From positions 1 through 64,000 of the forward strand of contig MPUH01000160.1 in NCBI GenBank assembly GCA_001970955.1: 64,000 bases of DNA, read 5' to 3'. How positions within the stretch are numbered: the first letter of the stretch is position 1; every line of letters begins with the position of its first letter. Positions 10,816 through 20,655 of this stretch are shown piece after piece. The notes under the pieces are model-generated. The model saw only the letters and a program-made list of their open reading frames with translations, made no database searches and was not told where the DNA came from. Source of the stretch: Stentor coeruleus (lineage: Eukaryota; Ciliophora; Heterotrichea; Heterotrichida; Stentoridae). Position numbers and translations under genes: made by a program.

Positions 10816-11232
10816 TTAATTCTTGGATTCGCTTATATGTGCAAGTTTTTCATGTTTGGAAAATTCAAGTGTATTTCTCCTTAATATTCCTGAAATCTGT
10901 AAAAATGCTGTTTCGACATCAGTTCTATGAAGTGAAATGCTTGTTGGTCTTGTAAAATATAATACTGAATCCCCTAAGCGAGTTTTTGATGTTTCTAATG
11001 TATGTCCATAATTATGCTCTTCATGGGAATCAAGACTCACATCACTAAATCCCTCTTCCGTTCTTATAAGCCTTTCATCGTGATCTTTAAGATTATTCAA
11101 TCTATTATTTCTTGAACTTGTAAATTGAGTTTGGCTCAACTCTAAGAATCTGTTTTGATATTGTAATTCTAAATTCTCAAAAGTTGGAAGCACGACCTCA
11201 CCAATTTCTAGATTTGATTTGCAGCAACCCAT
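10816..11232 (-). CDS. Small protein with MGCCKS acylation signal
   Basis: A 138-residue hydrophilic protein starting MGCCKSNLE. Glycine 2 with Ser at position 6 fits an N-myristoylation site, and Cys3/Cys4 would be palmitoylated, so it is probably tethered to the plasma, ciliary or vesicle membrane. The rest is polar and likely disordered with a possible helix near the C-terminus (VETAFLQISGILRRNTLEF). No recognised domain. Acylation is inferred from the N-terminal motif. Confidence 0.65.
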   Translation of the reverse strand: MGCCKSNLEIGEVVLPTFENLELQYQNRFLELSQTQFTSSRNNRLNNLKDHDERLIRTEEGFSDVSLDSHEEHNYGHTLETSKTRLGDSVLYFTRPTSISLHRTDVETAFLQISGILRRNTLEFSKHEKLAHISESKN

Positions 11233-11473
11233 GATATTTATTATAATAAATTTAAAATTTTAACTCAATCACTAACTTTTTTCAGGTGTTAAAACTTTTA
11301 TAATGTTTTAAGAAATTAAATTCATTAACAGATGTTATGAATATGCTAGTTTTTTTATTTTTATAAGTTTATTATTGAGATAGCGTTTTTTATCATTGTT
11401 TTATATTTTTATCTAAAAAAATTATTTATAGACTGGGAATGTTAATTATTATTAACTGGGATTAGAAAAAAAA

Positions 11474-11706
11474 CATTAGCTGCTTTGTATGAAAATTCTA
11501 TAATTTTAGAATGAGAGATGCTTGCATTTTTAGTTTAAGGATGTTAGAAATGAAAAAGCAAAATTAGAATAGATAGAAATAAAGAATTGNCATTAGCTGC
11601 TTTGTATGAAAATTCTATAATTATAGAATGAGAGATGCTTGTATTTTTAGTTTAAGGATGTTAGAAATGAAAAAGCAAAATTAGAATAGATAGAAATAAA
11701 GAATTG
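11474..11706. repeat. Unmerged contig overlap around N at 11590 (116 nt x2)
   Basis: 11474-11589 and 11591-11706 match over 116 nt with two substitutions, separated by a single N. The mismatches suggest allelic or sequencing differences. It reads as two contig ends that overlap but were scaffolded side by side. Confidence 0.88.
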
Positions 11707-11772
11707 ATTAATGAGAAAACTGTATAGATAAAGAAATATGATTAATGAGAAAACTGTATAGATAAAGAAATA
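11706..11772. repeat. 34-nt tandem repeat, two copies
   Basis: The unit gattaatgagaaaactgt... repeats with a 34-nt period (11706-11739 and 11740-11772), nearly identical. There is no N between them, so this may be a real short tandem duplication. Confidence 0.8.
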
Positions 11773-12263
11773 AATCATATTTTGATTTTGAATATAAAAT
11801 CAGAGATGTGTTTAAGATATTATAATGACAAAAATAGGATTTATTTTTGTATATGATAGTAGTATGAAAAAAATAAAGTCATAATTTATTGTAGATATTT
11901 TTTAACTATGTTTAATTAGATTTAATGGCTTTTAAGGCTTTGATATTTTTTTTCTTCTAATATTTAAAGCAAAAGAATATATTTTTTACTAATCAATATC
12001 CAAGACAATATTAATACTCTGAAATCTTAAGGGAAAAAATCATTGTCAGGATAATTTTTTCAAAAGACTTAATCCTAAGCGTTCTATCACAAATTCAGAA
12101 TTTTTCTTTTCAACTTTACCACTTCCCATATAACTTTAAACTAAAATCCAAATAACCCCCAATTGCATTCTAAGACCTTCTAAACACTATCTTTCTCATA
12201 TTCCACCTCTCAAGCCTTTGTCTAATTTTCATATCTAAAAAAATGATAATATAAAAAACTAAA

Positions 12264-14426
12264 ATGAGAATCCTAGTAAAGTACGCAGGCAAGCGTAAAA
12301 GATTAATCCTAGACGTAATAGAAAACATACAAATCTCCGAACTCAAAAAACTAATACAAAAAGAATTCAAATTATTCATAGTTCAGTTCAGACTATATGC
12401 CTTTATAGCTACAGACTTTAAAATTTTGCTCACAGATTCCTTCCCTTTGAGTTTCTTCAATCTGACACCCCATGATATTATTGAAATCGATGCATATGGA
12501 TACAAAAGTTTAGCAAATCGTAAAAAATGTCATTATTCAACTTATCTTGACAATCTAGGCTATCCGCTAAAATACACACATCCTGAATTCTCTCCTTTAG
12601 ATATAATAATTGAATGTTGTAAGAAAGGACAGTATTTTGAATTATGTGAACAAGTAGAAAAACTATATCAGACACATCCTGGAGAAGATATGCTTAATAT
12701 GACACATTCTAATCAATGGAGTCCATTACATTATGCTTGCTATTATGGGCATACACAAATTGTTAGATATTTGATAGAAATGCATGTTAATGTCAATAGA
12801 GTTACAGTTGATGAATGGACTGCTTTACAATTAGCCTGTTTTCAAGGTCATACTCAATGTGTATTAAAGCTTGTTCAATACAAAAACTTACAAATAAACA
12901 AAATGACTAAGTTCAGAGGTACAGCTTTACATTTGAGTTGTGAGAGGAATTTCATTGAAATAGTGAAAATCTTACTTGATAAAGACGCTTATGTGTCAAT
13001 AAAAGATCCAAATGGGAAAATTGCATTTGAAACAACTAATAATAGAGATATTTTGAACCTTTTAGCTATCGCTGCTGGGAATCAAGAGCTTAAAAAGTAC
13101 TCTGAAAACGAAATGGAACCTTTTTTGACTGAAGTTTTTCTTACTGGGATATTTTTTATACATGACAGACAGGTAGTATTACAAATAGATGAAGAAAAAG
13201 GGTTACTTAATCGTTATGGAAGTAAAGAAAAATTCCAAGATAAAGAAAAACCTGAACTTTCTATTAGTATTCCTGAAATACAAGATGTTAGGGAAGAAGG
13301 AAGTTGGCTATTTTCAGGAAAGGAAGAGTATTATTTTGCTGTGGAGACATCGAAGATTACTAGTAAATATTACACAAAACACAGACCTTTAACTTTAGAA
13401 TGGATTGAAAGATTGCAAAAAGCAGCAAATTACTTTTTAGCAAATTACAATGAGAGATTCAACTCTAACCGAGATGGGCTTAATAGAACTGTTGCAGATT
13501 CAGTCGAAGATAAGCCTACTGTTAATGAACCCGCACCAGTAAACACTGAAATTGTTAATTACGATAGTTTTGATATCTGCGAAGAAATAGGTAGCGGTAG
13601 TTTTGGTATCGTCTACCGTGTGCAGAAAAAAAACGAAGGCAAAATATATGCAATGAAATCTCTAAGTAAAAGAACCTTAGAACAACATAAACAGTTAAAA
13701 TACGCAATAAGCGAATGCAAAATCATGAAACAACTTAATCATCCTTTTATCATAACCTTGCATTACGCATTTCAAACATCTAAATATCTTTATCTCATAT
13801 TAGATTATTGCAGTTATGGAGATCTTTTAGGTGTAATAAACCGTCAAGGTCGTTTTAATGAAAAAACAGCAAGTTATTATCTTGGTGAGACAATTTTAGC
13901 ATTAGAATATCTTCATAGTCTTAATATATTATATAGAGACATGAAACCTTCAAATATTCTTGTTGATACTGATGGGCATATAAAACTAGCTGATTTTGGT
14001 TTAGCTAAAGAAAATGTTGGGGCTAATAATCCTGCTATGAGTATGGCTGGAACACCTGCTTATCTTCCACCTGAAACTTTGGATCGTCGTGGAACTACAG
14101 CAGCTGCTGATATTTATGGACTTGGACCTTTACTTTATGAAATGATGACTGGTCATCCAATTTTTGCTGGACAAGATACAATGCAGATTTATAATAATAT
14201 ACGTCAATCAAGGATAACTTTCCCACCTTATTTGAGTATTTATGCTAAAGATCTTATTACAAGTGTTATGTCTAAAAACCCAGAGAGAAGACCAACAATT
14301 AATCAACTTAAAAGACATATGTTTTTTAAAAAACTCAATTGGCAAGCTTTGTTGGATAAGAGAATACAACCCCCGAAACTTTTACCGAAAAATGAAGAAT
14401 CTGAAGCGATTTTTATAGATGAATAA
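12264..14426 (+). CDS. Ankyrin-repeat AGC-type protein kinase
   Basis: A 720-residue protein. N-terminus (1-80) resembles a ubiquitin-like or Ras-binding fold; residues about 115-265 hold four ankyrin repeats (WSPLHYACYYGHTQIVRYLI, WTALQLACFQGHTQCVLKLV and so on); about 285-410 looks like a PH domain ending in a long helix (LTLEWIERLQKAANYF). The kinase domain spans about 435-690: GSGSFGIVYRV loop, YAMKSL lysine, LNILYRDMKPSNIL catalytic loop (HRD changed to YRD, catalytic Asp kept), KLADFGLAKE, and an activation loop ending AGTPAYLPPE. It should be active. The AGC-like features (LIGHT DYCSYGDLL hinge, ILYRDMKPSN) suggest the PKA/S6K/AKT branch, with a lipid-binding PH-like module. This domain order is common in ciliates. 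Confidence 0.9.
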   Translation: MRILVKYAGKRKRLILDVIENIQISELKKLIQKEFKLFIVQFRLYAFIATDFKILLTDSFPLSFFNLTPHDIIEIDAYGYKSLANRKKCHYSTYLDNLGYPLKYTHPEFSPLDIIIECCKKGQYFELCEQVEKLYQTHPGEDMLNMTHSNQWSPLHYACYYGHTQIVRYLIEMHVNVNRVTVDEWTALQLACFQGHTQCVLKLVQYKNLQINKMTKFRGTALHLSCERNFIEIVKILLDKDAYVSIKDPNGKIAFETTNNRDILNLLAIAAGNQELKKYSENEMEPFLTEVFLTGIFFIHDRQVVLQIDEEKGLLNRYGSKEKFQDKEKPELSISIPEIQDVREEGSWLFSGKEEYYFAVETSKITSKYYTKHRPLTLEWIERLQKAANYFLANYNERFNSNRDGLNRTVADSVEDKPTVNEPAPVNTEIVNYDSFDICEEIGSGSFGIVYRVQKKNEGKIYAMKSLSKRTLEQHKQLKYAISECKIMKQLNHPFIITLHYAFQTSKYLYLILDYCSYGDLLGVINRQGRFNEKTASYYLGETILALEYLHSLNILYRDMKPSNILVDTDGHIKLADFGLAKENVGANNPAMSMAGTPAYLPPETLDRRGTTAAADIYGLGPLLYEMMTGHPIFAGQDTMQIYNNIRQSRITFPPYLSIYAKDLITSVMSKNPERRPTINQLKRHMFFKKLNWQALLDKRIQPPKLLPKNEESEAIFIDE

Positions 14427-14629
14427 GTAAATATTGTTAGGTTTGTTGAAATTTTGTTTGAGTTTTGGGTGGGAAGGATTTTTTTGGAATAAAAACCCTA
14501 CTCATTTTATATATTGACATTGTTGAAGGTTTCAGTAATAAATTACTATTTATAATTAAAAAATAATTTTCGCAAATAAGCCAAAAACTAATCTAAACAG
14601 AAAAAAAATCTATCTAATCATCCTATGTT

Positions 14630-15535
14630 CTATAAAAAGTAAGGGAAAGCCTTTCTTGATGCAACACTTTTAGCATGTGGTACCTCAGAGATCATCTTAA
14701 AATTTATGTCAAGATTATTATCAATAACCAAAATTGATGCCAAATTATCAGCTATTTTTAAGTATTTAGGAATACTCCAAACAGTAACCAAGTTTTTCTT
14801 AGGAAACCAATATTTAAACCCTTCTTGTACAAGCTGATGACTTCTACATATAAGATCAATTCCATTAATTTGATTAAACTCTTCAGTAACCTTAGACCCA
14901 AAACACCATCCACAACCTCTTGGATTAATAGCCCAAGTTTCAACATTTTCAGGGTCACTCCACATTAAATCACAAAATGCTCCTTCATATGGAATTTCAA
15001 CTTTTCTATCAATAACTCTAATTTGATCTAATGTATTAATCTCAGGAGATAATCCTCCATGGATACAAAGTATTTTATTTTCTACAACAGCAGCAATGTT
15101 TAAATAATCAAAAACATCTATAAAATATATCCATGGATTGACATTGCCGTATTTATGAATACATTCGTCGTAAAGGCCAAAAGCTTGAGATAATTGACGT
15201 GATTCGTAATTTCCTCTTAATAAAGTTATACACTGAGGGTATTTTACCTTTAAGGCTAAAAGAAGTTCGAAAGTTTCGACGGAATTGTAACCTTTATTAA
15301 CGTAGCATCCCATGAAAATGTAGTGTTGGTCAGGGATGTTTCCACCAATTCTAAAGAGCTCTAGAAGTTCGTAGAATTGACCACGAATATCTCCGCAGAT
15401 TATTACAGGAGCGCTAACTAGTTGAACATTATTTTCTTCTATTAAAATGGATTTGGCTAGCATACACAATTCAAATAAATCATTTTCTGGAAGGCATCTT
15501 CCATCGTTTAATGTATCAAGCCAAACATCAATCAT
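14630..15535 (-). CDS. PP2A catalytic subunit-like pseudophosphatase
   Basis: A 301-residue PPP-family protein, almost collinear with PP2A catalytic subunit (309 aa), including LKVKYPQCITLLRGNYESRQ, DECIHKYGNVNPW, LCIHGGLSPEI and WSDPENVETWAINPRG. Key catalytic positions have changed: GDxHG reads GDIRG (Arg51 for the metal-binding His), GDYVDRG reads GCYVNKG (Cys77 for the bridging Asp, Asn80 for Asp, Lys81 for Arg), and RGNHE reads RGNYE (Tyr110 for the catalytic proton-donor His). Asn109, His159 and His233 remain. It should be unable to hold the two-metal centre. The C-terminal tail ends YFL, as in PP2A, where the last Leu is methylated to control B-subunit binding. A decoy or scaffold role is likely. 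It lies 116 nt downstream of the Piwi gene. Confidence 0.9.
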   Translation of the reverse strand: MIDVWLDTLNDGRCLPENDLFELCMLAKSILIEENNVQLVSAPVIICGDIRGQFYELLELFRIGGNIPDQHYIFMGCYVNKGYNSVETFELLLALKVKYPQCITLLRGNYESRQLSQAFGLYDECIHKYGNVNPWIYFIDVFDYLNIAAVVENKILCIHGGLSPEINTLDQIRVIDRKVEIPYEGAFCDLMWSDPENVETWAINPRGCGWCFGSKVTEEFNQINGIDLICRSHQLVQEGFKYWFPKKNLVTVWSIPKYLKIADNLASILVIDNNLDINFKMISEVPHAKSVASRKAFPYFL

Positions 15536-15651
15536 TATAATATTATTTTTAATTAATCCGTAAAACCATCACAAACATACTAAAAAAAATAAAACACACA
15601 TAAAATCACATATAAAAAAAGACTATTTAAACTATAAAACTACAAAATTAA

Positions 15652-17979
15652 TTACAAAAAATAAAGACATCTAGTAGTACCCCAATGTGTATGTGGAATA
15701 GGTGGTCCACTATTATTAGCTCTTTCTCCATACTGATACGCTAGTTTATGAGCATATTGACATGGTGCAGGTACTCTAATAGATCCACTCCAATTATAAT
15801 AAGAATAACACATCCTATAAGCAAGTTGTTGAACATCATCACATCTATTTCCAGTATCATCATAAATTACATGAAAATGTGTAGGAGTCATAGCACCTTG
15901 TGTAGCTTTTGCAGGCATAACATAAAAATCATACCCATTTTTCTCAACAACCGCTCTATCAACAATAGTCCCAAGAGGTGGGTTATTGATTTTCCCTCCT
16001 TGATTCGCATAAAATCTAGCATTAATTCTTTTGTTTACTACAAGGAATATAAGCTTTGGATCCTCAGGAAGTTTACCATCACTTCTAAGTTTTGCAAATG
16101 CTTGTTTGATCTGAGGAATTTCTCCTTCAAGTACTGCTGATCTTTGACTGTCAGAAACCCCATCTCTGAAAATCACTATCCTTGAAGGTGGTCTTCCATT
16201 TTCTATAGCAAATTGTGTTATAGCTTGAACCATACATTCACTTAGTTGTGAGCAAATTTCTTCACTTGGGGCATTAACTTTAGGTAATGAGACATATTTT
16301 GCAAAGTTCTTATCGGTTGTAGCACAAAAACCTAAGACACTATGACTACCAGCTTTATGAAATACGTCTATACCAACTGCCATTGTTGGAGCATCGGAAA
16401 ATGGAAGGTTTTGAAGAGCCCAAGGAACCCCTCCGATTTTTGCGTTTATTTGCATGATAACTTTATTGACTACAGAACGTAAGCCTTTATCTTTTTTCAA
16501 TGTTGCGTTGAGGATACATTGTGAAGGTACAGGGAGGGAAGAAAATATCATTCTTTTGAGATCATCGTAGAGACGAGATTTACCTCTGTTTCCGGGTAGT
16601 ATACAGACAATCATTTTGATTGATGGGTTTAAGTTGGATCTGAGGATTTGTTCCCAATCATTCCATCGATCGGATTTTACCCCAAAAAGAACTGGTTTTT
16701 GGCATTGGACTTTGTAGGTGGAAATGACTTGGTTTAATGTGGTCATAAACGACGACTCTACAAGTTTTCTATCATTTTCACAAAAGAACACTCCCCATTT
16801 ATCAAGATTCGGTTGCGAGAACATAGTGTTCTGTATATCCCTATCAAAACTCCCAGTCTGGTCATTGATTTTAAAATTCGCATTCCCTCCCATCATAATA
16901 CTCCCAGCAGCAAGTACCCTACCAGTCAATGTTACAGGCTGAATTGAAATATCAGCTTTCCAATTAATAACTTCAGCATTAGCTTTTTCATTGCTTTTAA
17001 TAGCTTTAATCAACCCAGCAGATTCTTCAAGTCTCATCTGAGGTTCTTTTTTAGTAGCTTGAGCCATATCTTTCATAATATTAAAATCAGCACGTATTTC
17101 ATCAGTAAGCCCTGTCATAACACAAAATTCTGGGACCAACAAAGCTTCAATTTGTTTAGTTTTACATCTTAACAAAGGTTGATCATCATGAATAATATTC
17201 TTACCCCATTTAGATCCATAATAAGCTTTAAAACTACTTTGTTGGCCATTTTTATCAGCAAAAGTACTATTTGGGCTCATATCCCAATCAATATCATCGA
17301 TTTTGTAATTTTTTTTGTTATAAAGTGTCAGGATGATGGCTCCGATAAAGTATTTTGCTACAGCATTTCTAAAGTCTGAAGGGTTTTTACTACGGATTTC
17401 AGATATTTGATCATAAACAGTTATTGTTCTTAAGCATCTATGGGATATGTCTATGTTTATAAGACATCCAGATTCATAAGTACCAACTGAACTTGCGTAT
17501 CCTGGCCATATAGCAAGTTTATGCTGTGGAAGCTCAACAGGCCGATCTGGATTGAAGAATTTCCTCCCAATCATGACAAGATTCAACCTGCCTTGGACAC
17601 TATTGAAGAATTTGTTATAGAAAGCTTTGATTTCAAGATCACTTTCTACAGGTCCAGTTGGAGTAACTGTTATTGTATAATCTGTGTTATCAAAATTACT
17701 AGTCAGAGTCACTTGGCTTGATGTTTGAGCACTATACAAAGCTGTTGTAGCGAAAACATATTTACCTATATGTTCAATTAGCTGACTTTTAACTTTACTA
17801 AGTACTCTTTCTCGCTGTTTACCTAAACTATCAGCTATAGCAGGTTCGAAATTAATAGCATATTTTTGGATTTTATCGCCACCTGCTGAGAGTTGGAATG
17901 AGAAAAAGTTTGCGCTGATTGGAATTCCCTGACCACTTTCACAGTAACCAGGTCTCCTTGCTAACTGAAGACTTTGCAT
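15652..17979 (-). CDS. Piwi-clade Argonaute
   Basis: A 775-residue Argonaute of the usual ciliate Piwi size. The N-terminal half contains N and PAZ regions (about 230-330 resembles PAZ); a MID-like region follows (KPVLFGVKSDRWNDWEQIL, IKMIVCILPGN); the PIWI domain fills about 500-775. Catalytic residues look present: GIDVFH (Asp near 537), FRDGVSD (Asp near 601) and PAPCQYAHKLA (His near 744), with a candidate glutamate finger between (SECMVQAITQFAIENG), so slicer activity is plausible. It ends WGTTRCLYFL, the usual hydrophobic C-terminus buried in the guide pocket. In ciliates such proteins carry scnRNAs for genome rearrangement or siRNAs for silencing; which applies here is unknown. Confidence 0.96.
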   Translation of the reverse strand: MQSLQLARRPGYCESGQGIPISANFFSFQLSAGGDKIQKYAINFEPAIADSLGKQRERVLSKVKSQLIEHIGKYVFATTALYSAQTSSQVTLTSNFDNTDYTITVTPTGPVESDLEIKAFYNKFFNSVQGRLNLVMIGRKFFNPDRPVELPQHKLAIWPGYASSVGTYESGCLINIDISHRCLRTITVYDQISEIRSKNPSDFRNAVAKYFIGAIILTLYNKKNYKIDDIDWDMSPNSTFADKNGQQSSFKAYYGSKWGKNIIHDDQPLLRCKTKQIEALLVPEFCVMTGLTDEIRADFNIMKDMAQATKKEPQMRLEESAGLIKAIKSNEKANAEVINWKADISIQPVTLTGRVLAAGSIMMGGNANFKINDQTGSFDRDIQNTMFSQPNLDKWGVFFCENDRKLVESSFMTTLNQVISTYKVQCQKPVLFGVKSDRWNDWEQILRSNLNPSIKMIVCILPGNRGKSRLYDDLKRMIFSSLPVPSQCILNATLKKDKGLRSVVNKVIMQINAKIGGVPWALQNLPFSDAPTMAVGIDVFHKAGSHSVLGFCATTDKNFAKYVSLPKVNAPSEEICSQLSECMVQAITQFAIENGRPPSRIVIFRDGVSDSQRSAVLEGEIPQIKQAFAKLRSDGKLPEDPKLIFLVVNKRINARFYANQGGKINNPPLGTIVDRAVVEKNGYDFYVMPAKATQGAMTPTHFHVIYDDTGNRCDDVQQLAYRMCYSYYNWSGSIRVPAPCQYAHKLAYQYGERANNSGPPIPHTHWGTTRCLYFL

Positions 17980-18892
17980 TTATAAAGATTTGGCTTTGGG
18001 GGTATTTATTCACTTAGGGCACCCTGCTAAAATATCATGATCATCTATTGACATTATATGGGGCTTTTTTTAAATATAATAATATGATGGGGTTTTTTTG
18101 AATGGCACTTTTTTATTTATGAATGAGGATTTTTTAATTTTATTAGAAATTGTAGGAGGATAGTGATAATTATTGAATTTTATATTGGGAATATGTTGGG
18201 AAAGGTTTTGTGAAAATTTTATTTTTAAGGTAAAGTGATTTTAATGGGAATTTATGCGGTTTTATGATTTGAATTTTATTATGTTATAGTTAGAAAAGGA
18301 TTTTTTTTTTGAGATTTGATGTGTATTATTGAGGATATTCAAATAGTTATTTTGTTGTTCATGAAATTCAAGTACTTTTTGAAAATTTCATAATTTCAGA
18401 GCTTAAGTTATAATAAAGCTCATTTATACTGATTTTGTTATTTTTTTCATTAAGTTTGCTATAATTTTATGAAAATAAAGATTTCCTAAGGTAGTCTTCA
18501 AATTTTTATTATTTTCTCAGTTATAAATAAAAACCTCTTTTGTCTCAATTCAAATTTCTTGTCATTTTATTGCTTTTGGCTGTAGACTAAAAGTACCAAT
18601 TAATGATTAATATTAATCCAAGCAATTATCAAGCCTAAAGTTAATTTGGATTTGAATTTTACTCATTTTTTTGCAATTTTTTTTGCTGAATTGAAAATTT
18701 ATTATAAACTTGGGCGATTGATATAAATGATTATATTATATCAAATATATCTTATAATAAATTTTATCTATATATTCACGTAAATAATTGTGGTACAATA
18801 GGATATTAAATAGGAAATTTAATAGAGTTCAAATAATAATAATATACAGAATAAGGTAGATAAATGGTATTAAGATAATTAATAGCCTTATA
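17980..18892. other. Divergent intergenic region
   Basis: 910 nt between Piwi and CXC gene starts. G/T-rich with runs of G4-5 and T6-9 next to Piwi (17990-18350), then AT-rich without clear skew. No ORF or RNA gene recognised. Confidence 0.5.
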
Positions 18893-19534
18893 ATGGATGA
18901 TCAAGCTAATCACGTTACAACCGCGAAAAAAGAATGCAAATCTTGCAACTGTAAATATTCAAAGTGCTTAAAACTATATTGCGAATGCTTTGCTGCTGGA
19001 GAATACTGTCTTGACTGCAACTGTAATAATTGTTCCAATAAACCTGAATACGAGGTAAAAACTATATAGGAATTACGTTTAAAAAAAATCCAAACCATCC
19101 TTGAGAGAGACCCTTTAGCATTTAGACCTAAAATCCCAATAGATCCTGAAACTTTAGAAACAAAAGCTGCTCCACACTTTAAAGGTTGCAACTGTAAAAG
19201 GACTAAGTGTCTAAAGAAATACTGTGAGTGTTTCAATGCTGGAATTCCATGTGGAGAACATTGTAAATGTTGTCATTGGTATGTTTTATTCAGCAAAAAT
19301 AGTTTAGAAAATTATCCTAAGCAACAGGATTATTTTCCTCCTTTAAAAGAGTATTTTAAATTTTTGGTCGAACCTTTAGCAAGGAAAAAAGATAGCGAAG
19401 AAGAAGCTAAAAGTGATGAAGGGAGTACAATTTCGGAGGAGGTTATTATGAAAAATCAAGACTGGCCTTCTTATGAAATGTTTGAAAATGTTTTATATGG
19501 AAAGCTAATATATTTATTAACCAATCTATCATAA
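18893..19534 (+). CDS. Two-CXC-domain DNA-binding protein (tesmin/TSO1/LIN54-like)
   Basis: Not visible as a single ORF: two 15-nt introns (19055-19069, 19279-19293) interrupt it. The spliced protein is 203 residues. It has two CXC (CRC) modules: [20 protein letters not shown] with [13 protein letters not shown], and [20 protein letters not shown] with [15 protein letters not shown]. Between them lies the usual short linker containing [10 protein letters not shown]. Removing intron 2 is required to restore the final CKCCHCKN zinc cluster. The family binds CHR-type TTYGAA DNA through Tyr residues in each module and, as LIN54, anchors the DREAM/MuvB cell-cycle complex. The protein is short, little more than the DNA-binding unit plus an acidic tail. 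Confidence 0.93.
19055..19069 (+). other. 15-nt intron in the CXC gene (intron 1)
   Basis: GTAAAAACTATATAG, A at position 10. It carries an in-frame TAG; splicing gives GAG|GAATTACGT and joins the two CXC modules. Confidence 0.92.
19279..19293 (+). other. 15-nt intron in the CXC gene (intron 2), silent in frame
   Basis: GTATGTTTTATTCAG, A at position 10. It has no stop and a length divisible by three, so an unspliced reading would insert WYVLFS-type residues; splicing yields TGT CAT TGC AAA AAT, the consensus end CHCKN of a CXC domain. Confidence 0.88.
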
Positions 19535-20655
19535 ACATATAATTTAACTTTTTTGATTAAAATTATTGATAAAAGATTTGAATATGATCAGATTGGTTAA
19601 AAATATTAGGATAAACAAAATCCCTTAGCTTCTATTAAGGTATTTACTTCTTTTGATTAACTAAGAATATGGTGGTGAGTTGAAAATTATATTTTGCTTT
19701 ATAGTGAATAGAATAATCAACATATAATCAAATTATAAGGTCTTAAGTAATGCAATCACGTTTTTGAATTTATAAGGTATCATAGAAAAGGTAAAGGTTG
19801 AAATTATTATTATTTAAGAAGAAATCAGAACGAAAAGCATATGATCTTAGAATTTACCTTTAAAAAATAATATCATTGTCTTATATATAATTAAAGAAAT
19901 GTATTCTTCTCAAGGCTTAATTATCTAAAATTTGGTTGTTTATGAAGGAGAAAATTATTTTCTGAAATACCTTATGAGAAAATAGGCTATAATAATAATT
20001 TTCCAAGAAAGTTTATATTTAAATAAAAGTTCTAAAGGCTTTAGAATAATAATTTATAACGATTTTTATCCTTTTTGCCTTTAAAGAAGTTTCAATTACT
20101 GAAAACTAAGCTTATTATATTCTTTAAGAATCAAATGACATTTTTATTCTAAAAGTATTACTTAAAGGTAAAATGGAATGTTTATTATTTAAAATATTAT
20201 ACATTAAGTTTAAATCTATATCAAAAGCTTGTTCAGTTATGGAGTTAATACTTTCTTTATAATTTTCTGAGAAAAAAATACAATAAAAATAAAATCGTAA
20301 AAATACGATAACTAAATATTCTCAAATCTTATCAAGCAACACATCAAACCTGTAAATTCTCATAATTTCTTAAATAAGATTTCTTAATCATAATCCATAT
20401 ATTATAAAAAATATCATTTTCATTAGATTTAATATCTAAAATCCCACCTTATACCAAAATTAGTCTAAATATAATAATCAGTAGATTTTTATTCCTAAAA
20501 CTTCTAATCGAAATTATTAATTTATCAATATCAAAACATCTTCAATCCTCTAATTAATCTGATGATATCTAAATATCACAACCTAATTCTTTTTATTTCA
20601 CACTAAACTACCACAAATCAAAAACTCTTAAAATTTTAATAAAACTACTTATATC
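19535..20655. other. Convergent intergenic region
   Basis: 1.12 kb between two converging stops. AT-rich; G/T/A-rich on the left, A/C-rich after about 20280. No ORF, tRNA or repeat recognised. Confidence 0.5.

Larger units (their letters stand above)
11233..12263. other. Divergent intergenic region with an assembly join and a short tandem repeat
   Basis: 1.03 kb. The left two thirds are G/T/A-rich, the last 300 nt A/C-rich on the plus strand. It contains an N-marked duplicated contig end at 11474-11706 and a 34-nt tandem repeat just after it. No coding sequence seen. Confidence 0.6.

Noticed and set aside
18910-19236. Minus-strand 108-codon ORF
   Set aside because: Antisense to the two CXC modules; the plus-strand cysteine pattern is clear and needs the introns.
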